Source of the DNA: Roseobacter insulae
GTDB taxonomy: Bacteria > Pseudomonadota > Alphaproteobacteria > Rhodobacterales > Rhodobacteraceae
NCBI RefSeq assembly: GCF_019375555.1
Contig: NZ_JAHXDN010000001.1
Span: forward strand, 287,501 to 351,500
Direction of reading: 5' to 3'
DNA length: 64,000 nt
The notes under the pieces were generated by a model that made no database searches, had not been told where the DNA came from, and worked only from the letters and a program-made list of their open reading frames with translations. Below, one piece after another: positions 25,877 through 34,834 of the stretch (its first letter is position 1; each line of letters begins with the position of its first letter). A program made the position numbers and the translations under genes.

Positions 25877-25906
25877 TAACAATGTTACTTTTAAGCTTAA
25901 GGTCAA
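25877..25906 (-). promoter_or_regulatory. Promoter/operator candidate of the acyl-CoA synthetase gene
   Basis: The divergent gap between the acyl-CoA synthetase and the kinase gene holds two adjacent palindromes: TAACA-A-TGTTA (25877-25887) and TTAAGCTTAA (25891-25900). A -35-like TTGACC (25901-25906, minus strand) abuts them. The layout fits a regulated promoter with the operator between or over the promoter boxes; the -10 is not clear. Confidence 0.35.
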
Positions 25907-26042
25907 CTTTTTCGTCATGATTTCTCAATCCTTACGAATTGTTACAAGGTCGCTTTCCCTGCATCGCCGCCAAAAACCAGATTTTCGCGGTCGGTTTCCA
26001 TGATAGGCTGCTATGGCGATGCCGACATGACAGGAGCGCCCC

Positions 26043-27956
26043 TTGGCCTTTTCCACCAACAAAACCCAGGAACTGACCGCTGCGGGCCTCAACCTGATCG
26101 GTCAGGCGCTGACAATCTACGATTCTGATCTGAAACTGGCGGTGTGCAACGTGCCTTTCCAGCGCATGTTCGATCTGCCGGACGCGCTTGTCACCCCGGG
26201 CGCGACCTTCGAAGACACCATCCGGCATCTGGTGCTGCGGGGCGAGTATGGCGAGGTTGCCGACGTCGATGCATTCGTGTCCGAACGCGTCGAACAGGCC
26301 CTCGCCTTCGAAGTGCATTACATGGAACGCACGCGGTCAAACGGGCGGGTTATCAGCGTCGAAGGTGCGCCGTTGCCGCAGGGGGGGTGGGTCACGGTCT
26401 ACACTGATATAACGCGCACCAGACAACAGGAGGCACTGCTGCAAAGCCGCTCGGAAGAGCTGTCTGACCAGTTGATCACCTACGCCGAGGAACTGTCATC
26501 AACCAACCGCGAGCTTGCGGCGATGAACGCGGCGCTGGAAGAGGCCAAGCGCGAATTGACCGAGATCGAGGCGCGGACACGCCTCACGACAGAGATGATG
26601 CCCGCCCATATTGCCCATGTCGATGCCTCCGGGTACTACACCTACTCCAACCGGCAGCTCAGCGCGGTGATACCGGGCCGCCCGTCGGACATTCATGGCA
26701 TGCATATCAGCGCAGCCCTCGGCCCTTCTGCCTATGAACGGATCACGCCGCATCTTGAACAAGCCTATTCGGGTCAGGCATCGGTATTCGAGTTTACCGA
26801 TGATGTCAGCGCACGCCGTATCCGGGCCGCGTTTACGCCTGACGCGCGGGGTGGTGCGTATATCCTGTCAATGGACGTCACCGCAGAGATGCAGGCGCGT
26901 GTCGCCATGCAACAGACACGGCGGCGCACTCTGGCCGCGCAGATGACCTCGGGCCTCGCGCATGATTTTTCAAATCTGCTGACGATCATTCTGGGTCTTC
27001 AGTCAAAGCTGTTGCGAACACAGCCACTGCCACCAACCGTCACGGAACTGGCCGAGGGCACTTTGGCCGCCGCCCGCCGGGGCGGTGCCCTGCTCAGCAG
27101 TATCGCCGGAATGACGGCGCAACGCACCTTGCGCCCGGAAGCCACGGAACTTCACCGGATGATGGCAAACCTTGAAACGCTGGCGGCGCCGACACTGCCC
27201 CGGGGCGTGACCCTGCACGTCGAAAACTCCGCCCCTCAAGGCCCTGTCATGCTGGACGCTGGCATGGCGACGGACAGCCTCCTGAACCTGATCCTGAATG
27301 CCCGCGACGCCTGCGGTGCAAGCGGCCGGATTTCGGTATCCGTCAAACTGGTGCATGACACGTGGATTGAATGGCTCATCACCGACACCGGGCCGGGGTT
27401 CTCCGATCAGGCCCTGAGCCATGGATTCGATCCCTTTTTCACGACCAAGGGCGCGGAAGGTTCGGGCCTTGGATTGCCGATGGTCTACGACATGACCAAA
27501 CTGGCGGGAGGCGATCTTCGTCTTGAGAATGCACAGACGGGCGCACGCGTTGTTCTGCGGTTGCCCTATCGGCCGGCTGCAAAAGCCGAGAAAGGGCTGG
27601 TGCTTCTGGTCGAAGACCGCGACGACCTGAGGGCTATTTACCGCAACATGCTGATAGATCTGGGGCACTCGGTAATCGAGGCGATCAATGCGGACGAGGC
27701 CAGCGCGCTGATGGCGGACTTGCCGCAAATCTCCTTTGTTCTGTCGGATGTGCAACTGGCGGGCGAGGCCACCGGCATCGACCTTGCCAAGCGCTTGAGA
27801 GGCGTGGTTCCGGTGCTGTTGATGACCTCGCTGCCACCCGATCACGCGCTCTACATCGCGGCGCAGCAAACGGCACCGGTCTTGCGCAAACCGTTTGATT
27901 CCGGCGATTTACGGGTTCTATTGGCACCAACACCCCCGGCAGAGATCACCGCATGA
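26043..27956 (+). CDS. PAS-containing hybrid sensor histidine kinase
   Basis: 637-aa cytoplasmic signalling protein with no membrane segment. Order: PAS_7-type sensor (~14-120), a coiled coil (~125-185, ELSSTNRELAAMNAALEEAK), a second PAS (~190-285), a histidine phosphotransfer helix with GLAHDFSNLLTIILG (His ~306), and an HATPase (N-box LNLILNARDACG, G-boxes TDTGPGF and GSGLGLPMVY). A C-terminal receiver domain (~517-630, LVLLVEDRDD and SDVQLAG) follows. The TTG at 26043 has AGGAG upstream. It overlaps the response-regulator gene by 4 bp (ATGA), so they form a phosphorelay pair. The signal is unknown; soluble PAS domains suggest an internal cue. Confidence 0.88.
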   Translation: MAFSTNKTQELTAAGLNLIGQALTIYDSDLKLAVCNVPFQRMFDLPDALVTPGATFEDTIRHLVLRGEYGEVADVDAFVSERVEQALAFEVHYMERTRSNGRVISVEGAPLPQGGWVTVYTDITRTRQQEALLQSRSEELSDQLITYAEELSSTNRELAAMNAALEEAKRELTEIEARTRLTTEMMPAHIAHVDASGYYTYSNRQLSAVIPGRPSDIHGMHISAALGPSAYERITPHLEQAYSGQASVFEFTDDVSARRIRAAFTPDARGGAYILSMDVTAEMQARVAMQQTRRRTLAAQMTSGLAHDFSNLLTIILGLQSKLLRTQPLPPTVTELAEGTLAAARRGGALLSSIAGMTAQRTLRPEATELHRMMANLETLAAPTLPRGVTLHVENSAPQGPVMLDAGMATDSLLNLILNARDACGASGRISVSVKLVHDTWIEWLITDTGPGFSDQALSHGFDPFFTTKGAEGSGLGLPMVYDMTKLAGGDLRLENAQTGARVVLRLPYRPAAKAEKGLVLLVEDRDDLRAIYRNMLIDLGHSVIEAINADEASALMADLPQISFVLSDVQLAGEATGIDLAKRLRGVVPVLLMTSLPPDHALYIAAQQTAPVLRKPFDSGDLRVLLAPTPPAEITA

Positions 27957-28654
27957 CGGCACCACTTGTCACGATACTGGATGATGAACCCGCGATTCGC
28001 AGTATGCTGACCGACGCGCTGGAAGAGGCCGGGTTTCGCACCCTGAGTTTCGCGCGCGCGCAGGCGTTCAACGCAGCCCTTGCCCAGCACAAGCCCGACG
28101 TCTGTCTGGTTGACCTGTCATTGCCCGACACGGACGGGCTGACCCTCGTGCACAAGCTGGCGCTCGAACAGGGGGCCATCGTCATCATCATCTCCGGCCG
28201 CGCCCTTGTGCAGGACAAGGTGACCGGGTTGGAACTGGGCGCGGATGACTACATCATCAAACCCTTTGATCCCGCCGAAGTCGTGGCGCGGATCCGGGCG
28301 CGGCTGCGCACGTCCAAACCAGCACAAACCGTCGGACAGATTGCCCGGTTCTCCGGATGGCGCGTTTTTTTCGATCAATACATAATGGAAGACGACGATG
28401 GCCAGCAGACAGCGTTTTCCCATGCAGAGGGGGAAGTCCTGCGCCTGTTTTTGGAGAATCCGAAACGACTGATCAGCCGTGCGCAGATGCAGGACAGCCT
28501 TGGCGGCGCTGCAAGTGAAAGCTTTGACCGCGCGATGGACGTGCGCATTTCGCGGCTGCGGACCAAGCTGCGCGACGATCCCAAGGTGCCGCAACTCATT
28601 AAAACCATCTACGGGGCCGGGTACATCTTTCTGGGCGACGTGGAATGGCTTTAG
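27953..28654 (+). CDS. OmpR-type response regulator
   Basis: 233 aa. Receiver domain with the phospho-acceptor Asp in CLVDLSLPDTDGL (~54), the Thr/Ser switch in VIIISGRA and Lys in YIIKPFDPAE. A winged-helix DNA-binding domain follows, with the recognition region SFDRAMDVRISRLRTKLRDD and the C-terminal hairpin TIYGAGYIFL. Translation is coupled to the hybrid kinase. It is a transcription factor with unknown targets; autoregulation or control of the divergent acyl-CoA synthetase promoter would be the first guesses from position. Confidence 0.92.
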   Translation: MTAPLVTILDDEPAIRSMLTDALEEAGFRTLSFARAQAFNAALAQHKPDVCLVDLSLPDTDGLTLVHKLALEQGAIVIIISGRALVQDKVTGLELGADDYIIKPFDPAEVVARIRARLRTSKPAQTVGQIARFSGWRVFFDQYIMEDDDGQQTAFSHAEGEVLRLFLENPKRLISRAQMQDSLGGAASESFDRAMDVRISRLRTKLRDDPKVPQLIKTIYGAGYIFLGDVEWL

Positions 28655-28681
28655 CCAGAGACGGCTTGCAGGCCCGTCTTC

Positions 28682-29872
28682 TCACAGGGTGGACACGGCA
28701 CGCGCCAGCACCCGTAGGCCGGTGACGAGATCTTCCTCCCTGGTGTCTTCTTCAAACGCGTGACTGACCCCGTTGATGGAGGGCACAAAGAGCATTGCCG
28801 CAGGCATAAGACGCGAAACATTCGTGGTATCATGCAGCGCTCCGGAGGGCATCTCGCGCCAGCGACCGGGCACCACGTGCCCGGCGGCATCCGACAGGGC
28901 CGCCCGCAACCTGCCATCCATGACAACCGGGTCGAGGCCCAGCAGCGGGCCATGGGTAAACGTCATCCGGTGCCGCGTCGCGATGTCCACGGCCGCGTCC
29001 CGGATGACCTGCTCCATCCGCGTCAGGCGATCCGTGTCCGCATCCCGCCACTGCATCGAAAATGTCGCCTTTCCCGGCACAATCGACGATGCATTGGGAT
29101 GCAGGGCGATATGACCAATCGTCCAGACTGTCTGCGGCGTCACCACATTGCGCAAGCGGTCGTTCAATAACGTGTTGAATGCCGAAACGGCCTGGAAAGC
29201 GTCACGCCGCAGGTGCATCGGGGTGGTACCTGCATGGTTTTGCTGTCCCTCAAAAGTGATGTTCATGTCACGGATGCCAACAATGCCGGTTACAACGCCA
29301 ATGGCGTCGCCACTGGCATCCAGCACCGGCCCCTGCTCGATGTGCATTTCGATGAACCCGGTGAACTGCCCGGGATCGACGCGCCCCGTCACCATGTCGG
29401 CCATCGCCTCTCGCGCATCCGATAGTTGTACTCCGGTATGGTCAAGCAGGGTGCAGGCCCGTGCGTCGCTGAGTTGCCCTGACCAGACAGAGCTGCCCGT
29501 CGTGACCCCAAAGCGTCCTTCCTCGTCCTGAAAGGACGCCACTGAAACCTGCGGGCCACCGTTTTCGCGGCTGCTTCTTGCAATCTCCAGACCTGCAATT
29601 ATCCCCAGCGCCCCGTCGAGCCAGCCGCCCTCCGGCTGGCTGTCCGAGTGTGAGCCCAAAAGCAGCGAAGGTCCCTCGGCCAAGCCGAAGACATTGCCCA
29701 TCGCATCCACCCTTGCCGTCAGACCGGCTTGCCTGAACTGCCCGGCAAGCCAGCGGCGCGCGGCGATGTCAGCCTCAGAGTAAGCCGGGCGCACGACACC
29801 TCTGCCCACGCCCGCAGCGCCAAAGCTGCGCAAATGATGGAGGTTCGACAAGAAGCGATCAGGGTTGATCAT
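28682..29872 (-). CDS. M20-family Zn amidohydrolase (hydantoinase/carbamoylase type)
   Basis: About 396 aa, similar to N-carbamoyl-L-amino-acid hydrolase, allantoate amidohydrolase and ureidoglycolate hydrolases. Metal-binding motifs are [30 protein letters not shown] and [11 protein letters not shown]; the dimer-domain motif [15 protein letters not shown] is intact. It cleaves N-carbamoyl or similar amide bonds. The start is set at the ATG at 29872 (MINPDRFLS); the ATG at 29881 and an open frame to 29968 are possible but not supported by a ribosome site. No hydantoinase or purine-degradation genes are adjacent, so the substrate is undetermined. Confidence 0.87.
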   Translation of the reverse strand: MINPDRFLSNLHHLRSFGAAGVGRGVVRPAYSEADIAARRWLAGQFRQAGLTARVDAMGNVFGLAEGPSLLLGSHSDSQPEGGWLDGALGIIAGLEIARSSRENGGPQVSVASFQDEEGRFGVTTGSSVWSGQLSDARACTLLDHTGVQLSDAREAMADMVTGRVDPGQFTGFIEMHIEQGPVLDASGDAIGVVTGIVGIRDMNITFEGQQNHAGTTPMHLRRDAFQAVSAFNTLLNDRLRNVVTPQTVWTIGHIALHPNASSIVPGKATFSMQWRDADTDRLTRMEQVIRDAAVDIATRHRMTFTHGPLLGLDPVVMDGRLRAALSDAAGHVVPGRWREMPSGALHDTTNVSRLMPAAMLFVPSINGVSHAFEEDTREEDLVTGLRVLARAVSTL

Positions 29873-29934
29873 GGGGCACATCCGACCTGGTGAAGGTGTG
29901 GCCTGCATACCCTCTGACACGCGGAATTTGAAGG

Positions 29935-30477
29935 TCAGTCGATAACGCCCGTCGTCGGGAACCCGCATTGCTCGGCCATTTTGCCATAGGCTGCGGTAAA
30001 GCCGGCAAGCGATGCGCCATAGACCACCTCCCCGTCGAGGGTGATCCAGAGCACGCCGGCCCGACGCATGGTTTGCAGCAGGCCAAGGCTGTCGTTCTGG
30101 TGGGCGCGCGCAACCGCCTGTGCAAACCCCTCGTCATCGAAACCGGCGGTCACAAACCCTTCGGTGCGCCAATCGACATCAAACACGAAAAGGACACGCG
30201 CACCATCCTGCATAACGGTGCCATAACCGCGCGGGGCATGTTCATGCAGTTCGGGGCCGGGGTAGTAAAAGGGTGGTGCTGCGTCGCCGTTGGAGAGCGT
30301 AATGGAAAGGGTCGGGTCACCGTCCCCTCCGGTCGACGCGGTACAGGTGATACGCAGGTCTTCCCCGGTATCGACCTGCTCAACCCAGACGGTCCAATCC
30401 TTGTAATCCCAGTATTGGCTTTCCGCCTGAGCCGCCATCGCCCAGAGGCTCGCCAAACCCGCCAAAAGACCACGCAT
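29935..30477 (-). CDS. Hypothetical secreted protein downstream of formate dehydrogenase
   Basis: 180 aa with a short signal peptide ([20 protein letters not shown]). The mature part starts [20 protein letters not shown] and contains [42 protein letters not shown] and a C-terminal KMAEQCGF. Two cysteines may form a disulfide. The repeated short beta-like segments look like a small periplasmic beta-sandwich. No family recognised. It follows fdhA on the same strand by ~80 bp and may be cotranscribed. Confidence 0.7.
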   Translation of the reverse strand: MRGLLAGLASLWAMAAQAESQYWDYKDWTVWVEQVDTGEDLRITCTASTGGDGDPTLSITLSNGDAAPPFYYPGPELHEHAPRGYGTVMQDGARVLFVFDVDWRTEGFVTAGFDDEGFAQAVARAHQNDSLGLLQTMRRAGVLWITLDGEVVYGASLAGFTAAYGKMAEQCGFPTTGVID

Positions 30478-30557
30478 CCCACGCCCCCCGTTTCCAACTG
30501 TCTGTCAGACGAGATAGGCGATCGCCTTAAAGAAAAGATTTACGACATCCCGCCCGA

Positions 30558-33323
30558 CTATTCGGCCGCGATGTCGCTTTCCGCTTTTTCCACGCGTACG
30601 GCAGAAAACTTGAATTCCGGAATCTTGCCGTATGGATCAATCGCCGGGTTGGTCAGAACATTTGCCGCGGCTTCTACATAGGCAAAGGGCACGAACACCA
30701 TATCGGGTGCAACCGCGCGGTCCTCGCGCGCCATGATCGAAATGCTACCGCGTTTGGTGGTCAGGACAACATGTTCGCCCGGTGCCACGCCCAGCTTGCG
30801 CAACGTGCTGGGGTGCAAAGAGCAGTTCGCCTCGGGTTCCAACCCATCCAGAACGGCCGACCGGCGGGTCATGGATCCGGTGTGCCAGTGTTCCAGCTGA
30901 CGGCCCGTGGTCAGGATCATCGGGTAGTCGGCATCCGGCACGTCATCGGGTGCGATCACGCTCGCCGGGGTGAACCGGGCACGGCCATCGGGGCGCGGGA
31001 AACCTTCGCCGAAAACAATCGCCTGACCGGGGTCTTCAGGGCTGAGCGATGGGTAGGTCACGGCGTTTTGTTCCATCAGCCGTTCCCAGGTGATGTTTTC
31101 CAGGCTGCGCATGTTCTGCTTCATCTCGGCAAACACGTCAGCGGGGCTTTCATAGCTCCACCCAAGGCCAAGACGCTTGGCCAATTCCACCTCGATCCAC
31201 CAGTCCTCGCGCGCCTCGCCGGGCGGCGGCACCGCAGGGCGCCCCATCTGAACCTGACGGTTGGTATTGGTCACCGTGCCGGATTTCTCGGCAAAGGCGC
31301 TTGCGGGCAGGATCACGTCAGCATAATTCGCCGTCTCGGTGATAAAGATATCCTGCACCACAAGGTGGTCCAGTTTCGCCAGAGCACTGCGCGCATGTTC
31401 CACGTCCGGGTCGGACATGGCCGGGTTTTCGCCGAGCACATACATCCCCTTGATCGCGCCATCGTGCACAGCATCCATGATCTCGGTTACGGTCAGGCCC
31501 TTCTCCTTGGAGAAGTCCTCCGATCCCCAGACCGAGGTGAAGGCTGCGCGCACGCCGTCGTCGGTCACCGGCTGGTAATCCGGCAGGAACATCGGGATCA
31601 AACCCGCATCGGATGCCCCTTGAACGTTGTTCTGACCGCGTAGCGGATGCAGGCCCGAACCCGGCCGCCCCACCTGCCCCGTCATCAACGCCAGGGAGAT
31701 CAGACAGCGGGAGTTATCCGTGCCATGAATATGCTGAGAAACCCCCATCCCCCAGAAGATCATTGCCGCCTTGGCACCGGCAAAGGTTCGGGCCACATCG
31801 CGCAGCACCTCCGCTTCGATCCCGCAGATCGGGGCCATCGCTTCGGGTGAGAAATCCGCCAGATGCGCTTTTTCCGCCCCCCAGTTCTCGGTGTAGGCGT
31901 CGATGTATTGCTGATCGTACAAGCCTTCCTCGACGATTGTATGCATGATCGCGTTCAGCATCGACACATCCGCGCCCGGGCGGAATTGCAGCATGTGGCT
32001 GGCAAAGCGTTTCAGCGCCTGACCGCGCGGGTCCATCACGATCAGCTTCCCGCCACGCTTGGTGAACTGCTTGAAAAAGGTCGCGGCGACGGGGTGATTC
32101 TCGACCGGATTGGCCCCGATCACGATCGCCACATCGGCGTTTTCTATCTCGTTGAAGGTCGCCGTCACTGCGCCGGAGCCTACGTTCTCCATCAGCGCGG
32201 CCACCGAGGAAGCGTGGCAAAGCCGCGTGCAGTGGTCGACGTTGTTATGGCCAAAGCCCTGACGGATCAGCTTCTGGAAGAGATACGCTTCCTCGTTCGT
32301 GCATTTGGCAGATCCGAATCCTGCAATCTCGCGGCCCCGTCCTTTCATGCCCGCAGCGGCGAAATCCAGCGCTTCGTCCCAGCTCGCCTCCCGGAAGTGG
32401 GTCTGCCAGTTTTCCGGGTCCACGTTAAGGCCCTTCCCGGGCGCATCCTCGCGCCGGATGAGCGGTTTGGTCACGCGGTGTTTGTGGTGGATGTAATCAA
32501 AGCCAAAGCGCCCTTTAACACACAGCCGCCCCTCGTTCGCCGGACCGTTGATGCCATCGACATATTTGACCTTGCCGTCCTTGACCTTGAGCGACACTTG
32601 GCAACCGACGCCACAGAACGGGCAGATGCTCTCAACCTCGCTGTCGTAATCCGCACTGTCGCCGACCTGGTTCTCGTCCACCACCGTCGCGGGCATCAGG
32701 GCGCCCGTCGGGCAAGCCTGCACACATTCGCCACAGGCCACGCAGGAGCTGTCGCCCATGGGGTCGGCCATATCAAACGTCGGGTATGCGTCATGTCCGC
32801 GTCCCGCCATGCCGATCACGTCATTGACCTGCACTTCGCGACAGGCCCGCACGCAAAGCCCGCACTGGATGCAGGCATCGAGGTTTACGGACATTGCCAC
32901 ATGACTGTCATCAAGCAAGGGGATGCGGCCGTCTTCAAGCTTTGGAAAGCGGCTTTCCGACACACCGTTCAACGCCGCCATCTCCCACAGGTGGCTGGAC
33001 CGGTCGTGCGCAACCTCCTGCTCGGGCTGATCAGCCAGCAGCATCTCAACGACCATCTTGCGCGCACCTTCTGCCCGCGCGGAGTTGGTGGTCACCACCA
33101 TGCCGTCCGCAGGCTCGCGAATGCAGGAAGCGGCCAACGTGCGCTCGCCCTCGATCTCCACCATGCAGGCGCGGCAGTTGCCATCGGGCCGGTATCCGGG
33201 CGCGGGCTTGTGGCAGAGATGCGGGATCACGAGGCCACGCCCGTTGGCGACCTCCCAGATCGTCATGCCCGCGTCGGCCTGAACTTCCTGTCCATCCAGC
33301 GTGAATGTGATTTTGCCCGACAT
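30558..33323 (-). CDS. fdhA: Formate dehydrogenase alpha subunit (NAD-type, Mo/W)
   Basis: 921-aa molybdopterin oxidoreductase of the FdsA/FdhF class, oxidising formate to CO2. The N-terminus is NuoG-like: a [2Fe-2S] ferredoxin domain (CHKPAPGYRPDGNCRACMVE), a His/Cys cluster domain and two [4Fe-4S] motifs (CIQCGLCVRAC, CVACGECVQACPTGAL). The catalytic part begins with the CPFCGVGC cluster motif; RLCHASS carries the Mo-ligand cysteine (not selenocysteine) and adjacent His. The start is the ATG at 33323 with GGAG ~10 nt upstream; the longer open frame is not needed. The usual fdsG, fdsB and fdsD partners are absent here. Confidence 0.93.
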   Translation of the reverse strand: MSGKITFTLDGQEVQADAGMTIWEVANGRGLVIPHLCHKPAPGYRPDGNCRACMVEIEGERTLAASCIREPADGMVVTTNSARAEGARKMVVEMLLADQPEQEVAHDRSSHLWEMAALNGVSESRFPKLEDGRIPLLDDSHVAMSVNLDACIQCGLCVRACREVQVNDVIGMAGRGHDAYPTFDMADPMGDSSCVACGECVQACPTGALMPATVVDENQVGDSADYDSEVESICPFCGVGCQVSLKVKDGKVKYVDGINGPANEGRLCVKGRFGFDYIHHKHRVTKPLIRREDAPGKGLNVDPENWQTHFREASWDEALDFAAAGMKGRGREIAGFGSAKCTNEEAYLFQKLIRQGFGHNNVDHCTRLCHASSVAALMENVGSGAVTATFNEIENADVAIVIGANPVENHPVAATFFKQFTKRGGKLIVMDPRGQALKRFASHMLQFRPGADVSMLNAIMHTIVEEGLYDQQYIDAYTENWGAEKAHLADFSPEAMAPICGIEAEVLRDVARTFAGAKAAMIFWGMGVSQHIHGTDNSRCLISLALMTGQVGRPGSGLHPLRGQNNVQGASDAGLIPMFLPDYQPVTDDGVRAAFTSVWGSEDFSKEKGLTVTEIMDAVHDGAIKGMYVLGENPAMSDPDVEHARSALAKLDHLVVQDIFITETANYADVILPASAFAEKSGTVTNTNRQVQMGRPAVPPPGEAREDWWIEVELAKRLGLGWSYESPADVFAEMKQNMRSLENITWERLMEQNAVTYPSLSPEDPGQAIVFGEGFPRPDGRARFTPASVIAPDDVPDADYPMILTTGRQLEHWHTGSMTRRSAVLDGLEPEANCSLHPSTLRKLGVAPGEHVVLTTKRGSISIMAREDRAVAPDMVFVPFAYVEAAANVLTNPAIDPYGKIPEFKFSAVRVEKAESDIAAE

Positions 33324-33549
33324 CGGCGCATGTCTCCTCAGATTCTTTTGCCAACTATACGGATCACCCGGCGCGTTCAGCACCCCAATCCCGACACATC
33401 CCACCAGATTTCCGCCAGATCCGTTTCCCATGGGAAAACCCGGGTCCCGATCCACCCCGCACCGCTGGAAAAACACTCAGGCTGTACGGCCACCCTTCCA
33501 ACCCCGCGGACAGTCGCCTAGAAAAGCGGGAACAGCGACGAAAGCAGAT

Positions 33550-34203
33550 ATGTCCCATATTACCCTCATCCGCCACGGTCAGGCAAACTCCGGCGCACAG
33601 GACGAAGCCAGCTATGACAAGCTGAGCGCCCTGGGGCACCAGCAATCCCAATGGCTTGGGGATCATCTGCGCGCCCAGCGACAACATCATGCGCGGTTGT
33701 ATACCGGCACGCTGAAACGACACATGGAAACGGCCGCCTCCATGCAAACCGGTCTTGAGCCGATAGAAGATGCGCGCCTGAACGAGCTGGAATACCTGAC
33801 GCTGGCGAGAGCCCTGGAGTCTGAAAAAGGTGTTCCGTTTCCACAGGATCAGGCCGCTTTCACATCACATCTGCCCCAGGTTTTCGCGGCCTGGCAAAAT
33901 GACGAAATCAAGGGCGCGCCGGAACGCTTCGCCGATTTCGAAGCGCGGGTACTGGCTGCAATCAAGGAAATCGCACAGGGCGAAGGTCCTGCGCTGGTGG
34001 TAACGTCAGGCGGGTTGATCTCGATGGTGATGCGGCAGGTGCTGCGGCTCGACATTCACGCAACGGCGCATATGGCGCTGGCGATCTACAACACATCGCA
34101 GCATCGCCTGTTTCCCATCGGGGGCAATCTCTCCCCGACGATGTTCAACGCCATTCCACATCTGGAAAACCCAGACCGGCACTACGCCCAAACCCACGTT
34201 TGA
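33550..34203 (+). CDS. Histidine phosphatase family protein
   Basis: 217-aa protein of the phosphoglycerate-mutase-like superfamily. The catalytic RHG triad start is in ITLIRHGQANSG (residues ~5-15), the acid-base Glu is in LNELEYLTL, and the second His lies later in the chain. VTSGGLISMVMRQVL is the typical C-terminal motif, although the usual GH dipeptide is replaced by SG. The substrate is unknown; such proteins range from phosphatases to mutases. It is divergent from fdhA and is followed 11 bp later by a GST gene. Confidence 0.85.
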   Translation: MSHITLIRHGQANSGAQDEASYDKLSALGHQQSQWLGDHLRAQRQHHARLYTGTLKRHMETAASMQTGLEPIEDARLNELEYLTLARALESEKGVPFPQDQAAFTSHLPQVFAAWQNDEIKGAPERFADFEARVLAAIKEIAQGEGPALVVTSGGLISMVMRQVLRLDIHATAHMALAIYNTSQHRLFPIGGNLSPTMFNAIPHLENPDRHYAQTHV

Positions 34204-34214
34204 AAGGTCATCCA

Positions 34215-34832
34215 ATGCGTCTCTACTATGCTCCCCGCACGATTTCGATTGCCGTTGCCATCGCCCTGGAAGAAGCGGGCCTGGCCTATGAGTCCACGCC
34301 CTTGGATTTCACATCGGCGGAGCAGACCAAGGAACCCTACCTGACGCTCAACCCCAAGGGCCGGGTGCCGACGCTGGAAACCGACGATGGTGTCTTGCTG
34401 ACCGAAACCGGCGCGCTGCTGGAGTATATCGCAACGCTGGCGCCCGAGGCAAAGCTGGTGCCCGAGGATCCTGTGCGCGCGGCCGAGATGCGCAGCGTGA
34501 TGTATTATCTCGCGTCGACCATGCACGTCAATCACGCCCACATGCGCCGCGGCGACCGGTGGGCAACACAGCAATCGAGCTTTGACGACATGGCCGCCAA
34601 GGTGCCGGAAACGATGGCCGGGAGCGCGCGCTACCTCTCCGATCACTGTCTGCGGGGTGACTTCGTCCTGGGCGCCGGGTTTTCGCTGGCCGACCCCTAT
34701 GCCTACATGCTGTGCAGCTGGTTACCGAGGGACGATGTCGCCCTGTCCGGCTTTCCGAAGATCGCGGCCTATCTGGATCGGATGAACGCCCGGCCCTCGG
34801 TGCAGGCGGTGACCGCGAAAGGGATGCTCTGA
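34215..34832 (+). CDS. Glutathione S-transferase family protein
   Basis: 205 aa. Thioredoxin-fold N-terminus MRLYYAPRTISIAVAIALEEAG, cis-Pro loop NPKGRVPTLE and the gamma-Glu-binding TETGALLEYIA. An alpha-helical C-terminal domain with FSLADPYAYML follows. A beta/theta-like cytosolic GST; substrate unknown. AAGG sits just before the ATG at 34215. The stop is 2 bp before the saccharopine dehydrogenase start, so histidine phosphatase, GST and LYS1-like genes form one operon. Confidence 0.9.
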   Translation: MRLYYAPRTISIAVAIALEEAGLAYESTPLDFTSAEQTKEPYLTLNPKGRVPTLETDDGVLLTETGALLEYIATLAPEAKLVPEDPVRAAEMRSVMYYLASTMHVNHAHMRRGDRWATQQSSFDDMAAKVPETMAGSARYLSDHCLRGDFVLGAGFSLADPYAYMLCSWLPRDDVALSGFPKIAAYLDRMNARPSVQAVTAKGML

Positions 34833-34834
34833 TC

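Noticed and set aside
31863-33521. A 552-codon open frame opposite the formate dehydrogenase gene
   Set aside because: Antisense shadow typical of high-GC DNA; the fdhA frame on the other strand contains all expected cofactor motifs.
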